Origin: CAYMZZ01 sp964395095
GTDB taxonomy: Bacteria; Bacteroidota; Bacteroidia; Chitinophagales; Chitinophagaceae
Length of the DNA stretch: 64,000 nucleotides
NCBI GenBank assembly: GCA_964395095.1
Contig: CAYMZZ010000007.1
Span: forward strand, 124,001 to 188,000
Reading direction: 5' to 3'
Shown here: in pieces, positions 6,995 to 16,189 of the stretch
How the letters are laid out: every line of letters begins with the position of its first letter
Position numbering within the stretch: the first letter of the stretch is position 1
The notes under the pieces: generated by a model
Databases searched by the model: none
The model's input: the letters and a program-made list of their open reading frames with translations, nothing else
Told to the model about the DNA's origin: nothing
Position numbers and translations under genes: made by a program

Positions 6995-8271
6995 CAGAGA
7001 ATTCTCCATCCGGCCTTTGGGCCAAAACCAAAGCGCTCACCAAGGGCGGTATCATACTCGCGCTTTTGCTGATTTTCCTGATACCGGCCCACCAGATCAG
7101 GGAACTCATTCTGGAGCGGGAGCAACAGCTTCAGGCGGTAGAAGAAGAAGTGAAATCGAAATGGGCTTCCGATCAACAGATAACTGGTCCTGTACTGGTG
7201 ATTCCATACCTGGAAAAGTATCCTGCCGCATCCAACTCCAAAAAGAAAATATATCTGCTGCCGGAGCATCTGCGCATAAATGGTGAAATTATTCCCGAAG
7301 CAAAGCATCGTGGTATTTATGAAGTGATGCTTTATCGCGGTCAGCTAAAGTTCGAAGGGCAGTTTGGAAAATTGCCTTACAGCGATTTGCGCATTAATCC
7401 GGATTCAATTTTGTGGAATGAAGCCTACCTGGCCATTGGGATGAGCGATTTTCGCGGATTGATGGAAGAAATTCGTATCAACTGGAATGGCCAGCAAATT
7501 AGTGCGCATGCCGACCGGCCCGACGACGGACTCTTTAAAGAAGCATTTGTGGCGCCCATTTCAATGGAATCCCTGGATAGTTCCAGTTTTTCGTTCAACA
7601 TGTCGGTGAAAGGTTCGGGAAAGGTACTGTTTACAACAATTGGTAAAAGCACCGAAGTAAAACTTCAATCGGCCTGGAAGGATCCCAGCTTTATCGGCAA
7701 TGAATTGCCACAATATGAGATCGACGCGAATGGAATGGTTGCCAACTGGAGAACGGTTGCGCATGGGAGGAGCTTTCCCCAGGCCTGGGCCAACAGTAGC
7801 TATGCTACCGCCAAATCCGCCGTTGGGATGGAATTATTCATTCCGGTGAATGCCTACCAAAAAACCTATCGCACGGTTAAGTATGCTTCCCTCCTGATTA
7901 TTCTCACTTTTGTGGCGTTCTTTGTGGTGGAAACCATCACCAAAAAATCGGTTCACCCGCTACATTACGCCCTGGTTGGAATAGCCCTGTTGTTATTCTA
8001 TACGCTTTTGCTGGCGCTATCGGAACATATTCTTTTCAATGCTTCTTATCTGATTGCCTCCCTGGCCACCATTTCCCTGATCGGCTGGTTTGCATCTGCC
8101 ATTTTACGCGGGGGTAAATGGGGTTTGTTGATGAGTGTGGTACTCACTTTACTATATAGCTATATATTCAGTATTCTCCAGCTTCAGGATTTTGCGTTGC
8201 TGCTGGGAAGTATAGGACTGTTTGTAGCGCTGGCGGTAGTGATGTATTTGGTGAGGAAGATGAATTGGTAG
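6991..8271 (+). CDS. creD: CreD-family inner membrane protein
   Basis: A 426-residue protein of the CreD family. One N-terminal membrane helix (about 18-34) is followed by a large periplasmic domain with the family motif QQITGPVLVIPY near residue 64, and five or six helices form the C-terminal third. In Enterobacteria creD is induced by the CreBC two-component system and affects envelope integrity and tolerance to beta-lactams and colicins. No CreBC is present here; the operon instead begins with an inverted repeat shared with an upstream winged-helix regulator. It is the last gene of the operon. Confidence 0.92.
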   Translation: MTENSPSGLWAKTKALTKGGIILALLLIFLIPAHQIRELILEREQQLQAVEEEVKSKWASDQQITGPVLVIPYLEKYPAASNSKKKIYLLPEHLRINGEIIPEAKHRGIYEVMLYRGQLKFEGQFGKLPYSDLRINPDSILWNEAYLAIGMSDFRGLMEEIRINWNGQQISAHADRPDDGLFKEAFVAPISMESLDSSSFSFNMSVKGSGKVLFTTIGKSTEVKLQSAWKDPSFIGNELPQYEIDANGMVANWRTVAHGRSFPQAWANSSYATAKSAVGMELFIPVNAYQKTYRTVKYASLLIILTFVAFFVVETITKKSVHPLHYALVGIALLLFYTLLLALSEHILFNASYLIASLATISLIGWFASAILRGGKWGLLMSVVLTLLYSYIFSILQLQDFALLLGSIGLFVALAVVMYLVRKMNW

Positions 8272-8356
8272 ATGGACGAATTCGGTTATTTGGAGATTTG
8301 TGGATTTGGTTGGGGTAGGATCGTTTGCACTTCCGGTAAGTTTTAGCATGGGAAAA

Positions 8357-8394
8357 TTCTACCGCAATCCCGCCCTGGCGGGATTGCGGTAGAA
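8357..8394. terminator. Perfect 18-bp palindrome, bidirectional terminator or REP-like hairpin
   Basis: An 18-bp perfect stem with a 2-nt loop (CT) lies between the convergent creD and BamA-like genes. There is no T run on either side, so a factor-independent terminator is not certain; a REP-like palindrome is the alternative. The remainder of 8272-8530 shows no gene. Confidence 0.6.
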
Positions 8395-8530
8395 CCTAAC
8401 AGCATTCAAAAGATCTTTAAAGCCCTGGCCGGTTTTTCTATTACAGAAATGTCTGAAACGATGATGATCAATTCTCACTTTGTCTTTTTCGAAAAAAAGA
8501 ATGATAGCCTATAGATATGAGCAGCGGGAG

Positions 8531-8565
8531 AAGTTTTAAGTTATAAGTTGTAAGTTTTAAGTTGT
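8531..8565. repeat. Heptad array, unit AAGTTKT, 5 units
   Basis: Units AAGTTTT, AAGTTAT, AAGTTGT, AAGTTTT, AAGTTGT. It pairs as an inverted repeat with 8611-8645, enclosing 45 bp. Confidence 0.92.
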
Positions 8566-8610
8566 AAGCAAACGGGTTGAGTAGTTTACCTGCACATTGC
8601 CAAAAGCCAA

Positions 8611-8645
8611 CAACTTAAAACTTACAACTTAAAACTTATAACTTA
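8611..8645. repeat. Heptad array, unit MAACTTA, 5 units (inverted)
   Basis: Units CAACTTA, AAACTTA, CAACTTA, AAACTTA, TAACTTA: the near-exact reverse complement of 8531-8565. The last unit contains the stop codon of the minus-strand BamA-like gene. Confidence 0.92.
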
Positions 8646-11600
8646 AAAATCCAATCCCATCGCGAAATACCAAATCGGCTTATTGCGGAAGAAGCCATCC
8701 ATTTCCCAGGCAGCGTCTACGCGAACAAAATAACCCAACAGGGTGCTGCGCACGCCGAAACCATAACCACCGGCAAAGGGTCCGAGACCCCCTGCACGGA
8801 AGCGAACCGTGGGCTGGGGGTTGTTGGGATCATCCGGATTGCCATATACATTTTGCGGACGGCGGATATTCTTGATTTCTCCTTCCCAGGCCGTTCCCAG
8901 GTCCAGAAACTGTACTAACTGGAGGTTGCGCAGGAAGGCATTATTGATCGGTTTATTGAAGAAGGTGGAAAATACCGGTACCCGTATTTCGCTATTCAAC
9001 ACAATCGCATTGTTGCCGTTGGCGATATTCTGGCGGAATCCGCGCATATTTACGGCCAGTGATTGATAGGTATAGGGTTGTGTGGGACGATTACCTTCGG
9101 TGAATTTGGGAGAGAACCAATTGTCTACACCACCCAGGTAATACACGGTTTGCTGATCGCCGAAGGAAAAATCACCGGCGGCACGCACGGCCCAGATCAT
9201 ATTGCGATAAATGGGCAAATAATGACGCGCATCGGCTCCAAAATTAAACATGAAGCGACCATCCGTATTCACGTCGGTAATCTGCGTAAACCAGTCAGCA
9301 AAAATTTTATAGCGCAGACCCTGCCAGATATTGGTGGCCGGGTTGAGGGTATTGTCGTGCACATATTCGAGGCTAAACTGGCCATAAGTAAGTTTAGCTT
9401 CTTCCAGCCGGGACGATGGCTGATCAATCTGCAGCGGCACTATCCGGTCGAAACGCGGACCAACGGTAGCGCGAATGCTGCGTACCCGATCAATAGGGTA
9501 TCGAACTCGCGCGAGATAGTAGCTCGCAAAAGTTTTGCCCGGGTAACCCAAACCGCCAAAATTGTAAGTAATGCTATTGGTGCTGCGATAATAGGTGAAG
9601 CCCCAGTCGAAGCGGCGCTTCAGGTTATAAAATTCAAACAATATATCATTATCACGCAGGTTTGGGGCAATACGAATACCTCCGGTAAACTTCAGGTCTT
9701 CCATCAGGTCGGATGTACCCACACGTAACAGGCCATTGAAGTCGGTGCCATTGGAGAGGTAGATAGGACCACCTCCACCCCCATACGGCTGAAAGCGGTT
9801 GATGGCGAGTACAGAGTTGTTGAACCCGGTTACCGCATAATCTGCCGAGAATTTTGGTGGGCGGTATTCATACAATTTAGCTTTGCGCAAGACAGTTTGT
9901 TGCTTCAGTTCCACTCCTTCCACCACACGACCCACATTGTTCACGGGCTTGGGCTCGTCTTCAAATTCGCTTTGGAAGAAGTCGTCTTTTTTGGCCGCGG
10001 AATCGCCGGTTTTGCCGCCGGGTGGTTGCAGGGCTCCCTGCAGATTGGCCCGCCGGTCATTATCCATCACCTGCTTCATGTATTCCGTGGGCTTCGCATT
10101 CACGTTGCGGCGTCGCAGGGTGTTTTCGTCCACCCGCAGCCGGTACAGATTTTTTACATCACCCAGCTTCACCACTTCGCTGATCTGCTGGTTGTCGCCT
10201 GCCGTGCGGGTCTCCAGCATACTGCTCTGGTAATTGGTAAGCGGAAACACATAGGCCGAGTCGTTGGTGATGGAAACAAATCCTACCGAATCAATATCCG
10301 TTTTATCCCATTCGGCCAACAGGCTATCCACTTCAGATGGGGGCGGGTTGCGCAATACTTCGTCGCCAATGAAAACCAATGTATCCAGGCCCGCCCTTTC
10401 GGTACGGAAGAAACCGGCATAGCGGTTATTGATGCCGTTTTCATCACTCACAAAGGTGAAATGCGAGGTATTGTATTGGGAAGGATAGCGGGCATTCCCA
10501 TACCGCATGGAAGTGAGCTGCGAAATCTGCTTAAAGTCGGAGGTGTTCCAGTTATCGACCAGGAAAATATTGTACTGTCGTCCCGGCAGCGAATCTTCCG
10601 AGCTGGCGGCATTGGCCGAAGGGCGGTTGCTGGAAAATATGATACCCGTCTTGTTGGGGAAAGCAACAAATGCCGGATCCAGATCATCATACACATCATT
10701 GGTAATTTGATCGTAGCTCTGCTGCGTGATCTTGTACACAAACAAATCCGTTTGCCCGCTGCGCACGGCGCTCATCAGCAGGGTGTTATTGTCGAGCATG
10801 TATTTCATGTCCGTCACCTGGTCAAACATATCCAGTTCCTGGCGTATGATCTTCACGCGGTTGGCTACATCATATACAAATAATTTCAGCGCACCTTTTT
10901 CTGAATACAGCACTGCGATACGGCTGCCCTTGCCATCCCAGGCAATGATGGGATAGTTGGGATTGATTTCATCTCCGCGGGAGCGGGTGCCATATTTCAG
11001 CAAAACTTTCCGGTTCACAAAGTTTTCATTCAGCACTACGGTATAAATGCCCTGCTTAAACTCCACTACCACATAGGTAAAGCTGCGCGGGTTGGGATTG
11101 GCATTGAAACGAAAGAAATCTTTCTTACCCACTACTTCGCTCACCCCCAACTGGCCCTTGGGCGCATTGCGCCGGCCCCGAATGTCCTTGTAATACTGCT
11201 GGGGTACTTCCAGCATAAAGTCTTTGAGAATGTCCTTGAATTTTTTCTTCGCAATTTTTTGCGAAGCCTGGTTGAGGTTGCGATAGATGCGGGCCAGGTA
11301 GAAAAAATAGGTCACTTTGTTGCGGCCATATTTGTCGGCAATATATTTCCAGAATGCATGACCGGCCAGCTCCGGTTTTTCGAAGGCGAACTGATAGAAT
11401 TTATTGTATTGCCCTGCCAGCATTACGCCACGCAGATCATCATCGAGGCGGGGACTCCAGTTTTCTGCGGCATAGCGGATATAGCCATCCGTTAACCATT
11501 GCGGCAGATCGAGAAGTGCCTGGTTGGTGGCAAATTCGCCCAGGTCGTCGCCAAATAATATATTATCGAGCAATACCTGCGCCAGGCCCATACGGATCTG

Positions 11601-12008
11601 CTTGCGCAGGTTATCGTGATTACCATCGAAGTACACCAGCATTTTGTTGTTCACCAGTTTGGTAACACCGCCGGTATTCTGCCAGTCGATACCCAATCCG
11701 ATATTCGACTGCACCATTTCGTCAAAATTGTTATACGCAATTATGTTCACCCTACGCTGAAGCCCATACTCCATAAACTCCTCCATCGAAGGCAGCTCCA
11801 ATTCGGCTACCTGTGCCACGTATCTACCCAGGCCCAGCCCGTCTTCACTGAAATAGCTGTTGAAATTTTCGGTCTGGTAATAACGCCATTTGAATTTCTG
11901 GTACTGTACCCGGTTCTTGCCGAATTCCACCGTACTCACTTGCGCGTTTATACCCATAGCCCATCCCAGCAGGCAGCAGGTAAACAGGCTAAATTTCATT
12001 TTCGTCAT
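8643..12008 (-). CDS. Peptidase-MA-like / beta-propeller / BamA-like outer membrane protein
   Basis: A 1121-residue envelope protein. ATG at 12008 gives MTKMKFSLFTCC..., a classical signal peptide ending near AQ; a TTG 30 nt upstream is less likely. Three regions can be seen. Residues ~25-280 resemble the gluzincin-like domain with LPQWLTDGY, but no HExxH is present where expected, so it is probably inactive. Residues ~300-520 carry TolB/WD40-like propeller repeats such as DPAFVAFPNKTGIIFSSNRP. The C-terminal ~400 residues look like an Omp85/BamA barrel, with YLGG...RGF...VLNSEIRVPV near 1000-1050 and a terminal Phe. I infer a surface or assembly role in the outer membrane. The stop codon falls within a heptad array. 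A possible -7 box is at 12124-12131. Confidence 0.82.
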   Translation of the reverse strand: MTKMKFSLFTCCLLGWAMGINAQVSTVEFGKNRVQYQKFKWRYYQTENFNSYFSEDGLGLGRYVAQVAELELPSMEEFMEYGLQRRVNIIAYNNFDEMVQSNIGLGIDWQNTGGVTKLVNNKMLVYFDGNHDNLRKQIRMGLAQVLLDNILFGDDLGEFATNQALLDLPQWLTDGYIRYAAENWSPRLDDDLRGVMLAGQYNKFYQFAFEKPELAGHAFWKYIADKYGRNKVTYFFYLARIYRNLNQASQKIAKKKFKDILKDFMLEVPQQYYKDIRGRRNAPKGQLGVSEVVGKKDFFRFNANPNPRSFTYVVVEFKQGIYTVVLNENFVNRKVLLKYGTRSRGDEINPNYPIIAWDGKGSRIAVLYSEKGALKLFVYDVANRVKIIRQELDMFDQVTDMKYMLDNNTLLMSAVRSGQTDLFVYKITQQSYDQITNDVYDDLDPAFVAFPNKTGIIFSSNRPSANAASSEDSLPGRQYNIFLVDNWNTSDFKQISQLTSMRYGNARYPSQYNTSHFTFVSDENGINNRYAGFFRTERAGLDTLVFIGDEVLRNPPPSEVDSLLAEWDKTDIDSVGFVSITNDSAYVFPLTNYQSSMLETRTAGDNQQISEVVKLGDVKNLYRLRVDENTLRRRNVNAKPTEYMKQVMDNDRRANLQGALQPPGGKTGDSAAKKDDFFQSEFEDEPKPVNNVGRVVEGVELKQQTVLRKAKLYEYRPPKFSADYAVTGFNNSVLAINRFQPYGGGGGPIYLSNGTDFNGLLRVGTSDLMEDLKFTGGIRIAPNLRDNDILFEFYNLKRRFDWGFTYYRSTNSITYNFGGLGYPGKTFASYYLARVRYPIDRVRSIRATVGPRFDRIVPLQIDQPSSRLEEAKLTYGQFSLEYVHDNTLNPATNIWQGLRYKIFADWFTQITDVNTDGRFMFNFGADARHYLPIYRNMIWAVRAAGDFSFGDQQTVYYLGGVDNWFSPKFTEGNRPTQPYTYQSLAVNMRGFRQNIANGNNAIVLNSEIRVPVFSTFFNKPINNAFLRNLQLVQFLDLGTAWEGEIKNIRRPQNVYGNPDDPNNPQPTVRFRAGGLGPFAGGYGFGVRSTLLGYFVRVDAAWEMDGFFRNKPIWYFAMGLDF

Positions 12009-12123
12009 AAAAAAAATTGCATTACTGTTACGAGTCAAAACGTCGATTTTCGTTTCCTGGTTACTGCAGTCAGTGGTTGGTATATGGACTATCTTCGTTG
12101 TTCGAAAAAGGCTGTCCGAATCA

Positions 12124-12131
12124 CAAATTTA
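12124..12131 (-). promoter_or_regulatory. Possible -7 box TAAATTTG for the BamA-like gene
   Basis: TAAATTTG on the minus strand fits TAnnTTTG and would give a leader of about 110 nt. The nearest upstream TTG is only 15 nt away, shorter than the usual spacing, so this is tentative. Confidence 0.35.
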
Positions 12132-12171
12132 CCGGAATCGGCCCGACAATTAAAAATACGGAAAAGCCTTT

Positions 12172-12825
12172 ATGTTAACTGTTAAGGTATTCACTTTTAA
12201 CCCGGTTCAGGAAAATACATACCTGCTGTATAATGATGCGGGGGATTGCTGCATTGTGGACCCTGGCTGCTATTTCCCCGAAGAGGAGGAGGTGCTGGCC
12301 GATTTTGTTCAAAAACAGGGTCTCCGCCCCAGCCTTTTGCTCAATACGCATTGCCATTTCGACCATGTTTTTGGGAATCGCTTTGTGCATAAGAAATGGG
12401 GGTTGGAGCCCCATATTCATCCGGCGGAGCAGCCCGTACTCGACAGGGCAGCGGAAGCCGCTTTACGCTGGCAATTGCCTTTTGAAAATTACCAGGGACC
12501 CGTGCATTATCTGAAGGAAGGGGAGAAGTTGGGCTGGGCCGGCGAGGAGTTTGAAGTATTGTTTACCCCGGGTCATTCACCCGGCAGCATTTCCTTCTAT
12601 CATGCGAAGCAGGAATTTGTACTGAGCGGCGATGTGCTTTTTCGGGGAAGTATTGGCAGAACCGATTTGCCGGGTGGCGACTATGCCCTGCTGGAGCAAA
12701 GTATCCGCCAAAAAATGTATGTCCTGCCCGATGCCTGCAAAGTATATCCCGGTCATGGCCTTCCTACCAGTATTGAAGTAGAAAGAAAATCAAATCCCTT
12801 TGTGAAGGGCGAAGAATTTGATTAA
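12172..12825 (+). CDS. MBL-fold metallo-hydrolase (glyoxalase II-like)
   Basis: A 217-residue cytoplasmic metallo-beta-lactamase-fold enzyme. The metal-binding HCHFDH occupies residues 60-65 (H60, H62, D64, H65); further ligands are in TPGHSPGS, SGDVLF and YPGHG. The compact size and motifs match the YcbL/glyoxalase II-like group of hydrolases, which act on thioesters such as S-lactoylglutathione; persulfide dioxygenase relatives cannot be excluded. It stands alone, divergent from the BamA-like gene, 163 bp away, and convergent with the flippase gene. The spacing offers no operon partner. Confidence 0.9.
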   Translation: MLTVKVFTFNPVQENTYLLYNDAGDCCIVDPGCYFPEEEEVLADFVQKQGLRPSLLLNTHCHFDHVFGNRFVHKKWGLEPHIHPAEQPVLDRAAEAALRWQLPFENYQGPVHYLKEGEKLGWAGEEFEVLFTPGHSPGSISFYHAKQEFVLSGDVLFRGSIGRTDLPGGDYALLEQSIRQKMYVLPDACKVYPGHGLPTSIEVERKSNPFVKGEEFD

Positions 12826-12848
12826 AATGCCATTGGCAGGTGTAGCGA

Positions 12849-14339
12849 TTAAAGAAAACGCCCTATAATGGGAAGCCTGGCAAACTCGCGTCTCTCCACT
12901 TTTAGAATAAACAGGGCATAGCCGAGGATCAGCAGGGTAGCCAGGCCGTACTGCAACCATGCCGGCAGATCAACCAGGTTAATGAGCCGGTAAAGGAAAT
13001 AGATCAGGAGTACAATAACCAGGTAAGCCAGCAGTTTTTTCCAGGCATAGGGAACAGGATAGGCTTTTTGTCCCCAGGTAAAGGAAAGCACCATCATGGT
13101 TCCATAGCAGATAAATGTGGCCCAGGCACAGGCCATATAGCCCATGGAGGGAATAAATAAATAGTTGAAGAGAACCGTGATGGCGGCACCGATCAGTGTG
13201 ATTTGGGCGCCCACGCCGGTGCGGTTCGATACTTTGTACCAAATGCTCAGGTTATAATAAATGCCGAGGAAGATATTGGCGAACAGCAGTATGGGTACCA
13301 CTGCCAGGCCTTCCCAGTAGCTGGGTCTTCCCAGAAAATGTTTCCAGATATCGAGATAAAGCGTTACGAGTAGGAACATGCCGCTGACGGCAATCACAAA
13401 AAATTTCATTACCCGCGCGTAAGTGCGCTGTGGGTTTTCGCCCTCTGCCTGTTTGAAGAAAAAGGGTTCCGCACCCAGCCGGAAAGCCTGCACGAATAAG
13501 GAGATAAGGATGGCCAGTTTGTAGCAGGCGCTATATATGCCCACTTCCGAGTCGGGGTTTTCCGCTGTACTCCACCAGCCCAGCATAATGCGGTCAAGTG
13601 TTTCATTAATCATTCCTCCCAATCCGGCTATAATCAGGGGTAGTGAATAACCCATGATTTCTTTCCAGAGTGCAAAATTGAATTTCCATTTAAAGGCAAA
13701 AAATTCGCGATACAGGAGCAGAAAACTCACAGCCGACTGCACCAGGTTAGCGATGAGGATATAAGTGACTACGTTTTCTTCCTTATAAAAAACACCAATA
13801 AAGCTTTGGGGATTTTTTTTCGCGATGGCCGGACATACCGAGAGAAAGAAAATGACCAGGCCGATATTGATCAGAATGCCGGCGATACGAACGAGTGCGT
13901 ACTTGATTGGCCTTCCCTGTTGCCGCAGGCGGGCAAAGGAAATGGTGCTTAACGCATCGAACCCAATAATGAAAGCAGCCCAGGTAATGTATTCCGGGTG
14001 TTTTTTCACATTGATCAGGGAAGCGAGGGGGTCACGGAGCAAAAGCAGAACGCCGGTAAAGGCAATGGTGCTGAAAAGCAGGGAGAGCGTAATGGTGCTG
14101 TATACATCATCGCGGGTTTCCTGCTTCTGCACATAGCGAAAAAACGCCGTCTCCAAACCGTAGGTGAAAAGAATATTCAAAAAGGGAATCAGGGCATATA
14201 CATAGCTCATTTCCCCATACTCGGCCGTCACCAGCACCCCGGTAATATAAGGAGTGAGCAGGTAATTGAGGAACCGCGCCGCAATGGAGCTGACCCCGTA
14301 CCAAATCGTTTGTCCTGCCAGTTGTTTGATGCCGCTCAA
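12849..14339 (-). CDS. Oligosaccharide/polysaccharide flippase (Wzx/MATE-like)
   Basis: A polytopic membrane protein of about 496 residues with 12-14 hydrophobic segments. The N-terminal GQTIWYGVSSIAARFLNYLL and YGEMSYVYALIPFL are typical of the polysaccharide flippase branch of the MOP superfamily, which moves lipid-linked sugars across the inner membrane. I chose TTG at 14339 (MSGIKQLAGQ) because the family normally starts just before this helix; an in-frame ATG at 14402 would add 21 polar residues and remains possible. No sugar transferase gene is near, so it is either a general lipid carrier flippase or belongs to a dispersed pathway. Confidence 0.85.
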   Translation of the reverse strand: MSGIKQLAGQTIWYGVSSIAARFLNYLLTPYITGVLVTAEYGEMSYVYALIPFLNILFTYGLETAFFRYVQKQETRDDVYSTITLSLLFSTIAFTGVLLLLRDPLASLINVKKHPEYITWAAFIIGFDALSTISFARLRQQGRPIKYALVRIAGILINIGLVIFFLSVCPAIAKKNPQSFIGVFYKEENVVTYILIANLVQSAVSFLLLYREFFAFKWKFNFALWKEIMGYSLPLIIAGLGGMINETLDRIMLGWWSTAENPDSEVGIYSACYKLAILISLFVQAFRLGAEPFFFKQAEGENPQRTYARVMKFFVIAVSGMFLLVTLYLDIWKHFLGRPSYWEGLAVVPILLFANIFLGIYYNLSIWYKVSNRTGVGAQITLIGAAITVLFNYLFIPSMGYMACAWATFICYGTMMVLSFTWGQKAYPVPYAWKKLLAYLVIVLLIYFLYRLINLVDLPAWLQYGLATLLILGYALFILKVERREFARLPIIGRFL

Positions 14340-14450
14340 AAGAATATTGATTTCCTGACAAATGTACTGTTTACCACTTGCATTGCCAGCTATCAGCATC
14401 AATTAACAATGGTTTGAATGCGGCATCCGCAGCAACAGGACCGGATCGCA

Positions 14451-14458
14451 TATCTTTG
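14451..14458 (+). promoter_or_regulatory. -7 box TATCTTTG
   Basis: A perfect TAnnTTTG lies 15 nt before the ATG at 14474. I see no TTG at the proper -33 distance. Confidence 0.5.
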
Positions 14459-14473
14459 CCAAAACATTTAACC

Positions 14474-15121
14474 ATGAAGCTCTTATTTCTTTCCGTCCTT
14501 TTGCTCGGCGGTTCATCCATCTTCGCGCAGGCATATGAGAGTTCCATCACCTATGAAAAGAAAAAACAGAAAACCATCAGCATGGACTATAGTTTCCCCC
14601 AGGAAGCCGTGGAAAATGCCGTCATCCTGAAAATGGAAAATATGGGGTTTCGTGCCAAAGTGGAAAAAGGGCTTTTTAATAAAGACAAGGGCTTTATCCA
14701 GTTTTCCGATGCCCTTTTGGCCGATGTGAGTGAGGAGCGCTATGACTATATCGTGAAAGTAGATCGCAAAAGCCGCCGCGAAAAGGATGAGACCACCCTC
14801 TCTGTCCTCATCAATCGCAAGGGCGAAGACATGATCCCCACACTGGATGCGCAAACTATTGGCCGGGCCAAACTCTTTTTGACCAATCTGATCCCCGATA
14901 TTGAGGAAGCCAACCTGGAGCTGGAGATCAAGGCGCAGGATGAGCTGGTGGTAAAGGCCGAAAAAAGGATGAAGGATCTGCAGGATGAGAAGTCGGACCT
15001 CGAGAAGAAACTCCAGAAAAATGCCAGCGACCTGGAAAAGCAGCAAAAGGAAATTGAAAGCCAGCGGGCCACCCTCGATGCCCTGAAAGGTCGCCGCAAA
15101 ACCACCCAGCCCGAAAACTGA
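14474..15121 (+). CDS. Secreted coiled-coil protein, unknown function
   Basis: A 215-residue protein with a clear signal peptide (MKLLFLSVLLLGGSSIFAQ). The middle region (about 30-150) is a mixed alpha/beta segment without a family that I recognise. Residues ~150-200 are a strongly charged heptad-like helix rich in Lys, Glu, Asp and Leu, most likely a coiled coil, and the tail is basic. It is therefore periplasmic or surface-associated. A -7 box TATCTTTG lies just upstream. The 3' end touches the minus-strand peroxidase gene with no gap, so both terminate against each other. Confidence 0.82.
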   Translation: MKLLFLSVLLLGGSSIFAQAYESSITYEKKKQKTISMDYSFPQEAVENAVILKMENMGFRAKVEKGLFNKDKGFIQFSDALLADVSEERYDYIVKVDRKSRREKDETTLSVLINRKGEDMIPTLDAQTIGRAKLFLTNLIPDIEEANLELEIKAQDELVVKAEKRMKDLQDEKSDLEKKLQKNASDLEKQQKEIESQRATLDALKGRRKTTQPEN

Positions 15122-16189
15122 TCAGGGCCTTGCCAGAGCCGGATTGATGAGGAAGCTGGAATCGGTGAGGGTGCGCAAAAAGCGCACCAGTTGCCCCCTT
15201 TCCGTTGTTGTGAACGATATGCCTCCTGCCAAAGAAGGATCAAGGCTGGGGGAACTTTGTATGCCCGACTGATAATGATTCAACACCTGCAGCAAGGTAT
15301 TAAACCGGCCATCGTGCATATAGTTGCTGGAGATGTCAACATTACGCAGGGTCGGCACTTTAAACTTCAGTGAATCCTGGGGATCGCCCGTCACGCGCAT
15401 ACGGCCAAAATCATTCAGAAAATTATCTACCGGCAAGCCGATATTGCGAAAGCTGTAATCGGTAAATAATGGTTCCGGGTGGCAACCGGCACAATGTTGC
15501 TGGTAGAGCGCGTACCCTGCCAGCTCATCGGCGCTAAAGCTGATTTCGCCCCGCTTATACTGGTCGTAGCGCGAATTGGCGGAAATAAGGCTGCCGGTAA
15601 ACTGCTCCAGTGCCCATTGAATATGCCGGGGCTGAATATCGTAGGTTTGAAATACCCGCCGGAACAGGGTGCGATAAGTAGCGTCATTTTTCAGCTTGTC
15701 GATAACAGCATCAAAGCTTTCTGCCATTTCGATGGGGTCGGTAATGGGCTGCGCATGTTCTTCCCAAAGGCTTTCATAAGCGCCATCCCAATGAAATTTA
15801 TCCTGCCAGGCCAGGTTGAACAGTACGGGCGCATTGCGTAGCGTATGCGATCCATTGTAGCCATGGCTGCGGTCGTGCTCAAAAGTGCCAAAGCCCGCAA
15901 TTTGCTGATGGCAGGAGGCGCAGGGATAATTGCCATCTTTGGAAAGCAGCCCGTCATAAAATAATCGACGACCCAGTTCAATGCCCTGTTCGCTGAAGCG
16001 GTTGGCGCCAAAATCCTGTACAGGTGGGGGAAAGCCCTCCGGAACAGAGAGGCTCACATAATCCAACTCCTCGGTATGCAATACTTTCATACAGGAACCC
16101 AGCCACCAGGAAATGCCGATAACCGATAGGGTAAGGGTTGATATGGTGATGATTCTGCGCAAGAGGAAGACAGGTTGAAGCTTATTCAC
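15122..16189 (-). CDS. Di-heme cytochrome c peroxidase family lipoprotein
   Basis: A 355-residue periplasmic di-heme peroxidase of the CcpA/MauG type. Two c-type heme sites are present: CASCH (C90, C93, H94) and CAGCH (C233, C236, H237). GTG at 16189 is chosen since it gives a signal region ending in the lipobox LGSC (Cys33), so the enzyme is probably lipid-anchored. Family members reduce hydrogen peroxide with electrons from cytochrome c; a MauG-like oxidase role cannot be excluded. The start overlaps the arfB stop by 8 nt, which suggests cotranscription and coupling, an unexpected pair functionally. Confidence 0.9.
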   Translation of the reverse strand: MNKLQPVFLLRRIITISTLTLSVIGISWWLGSCMKVLHTEELDYVSLSVPEGFPPPVQDFGANRFSEQGIELGRRLFYDGLLSKDGNYPCASCHQQIAGFGTFEHDRSHGYNGSHTLRNAPVLFNLAWQDKFHWDGAYESLWEEHAQPITDPIEMAESFDAVIDKLKNDATYRTLFRRVFQTYDIQPRHIQWALEQFTGSLISANSRYDQYKRGEISFSADELAGYALYQQHCAGCHPEPLFTDYSFRNIGLPVDNFLNDFGRMRVTGDPQDSLKFKVPTLRNVDISSNYMHDGRFNTLLQVLNHYQSGIQSSPSLDPSLAGGISFTTTERGQLVRFLRTLTDSSFLINPALARP

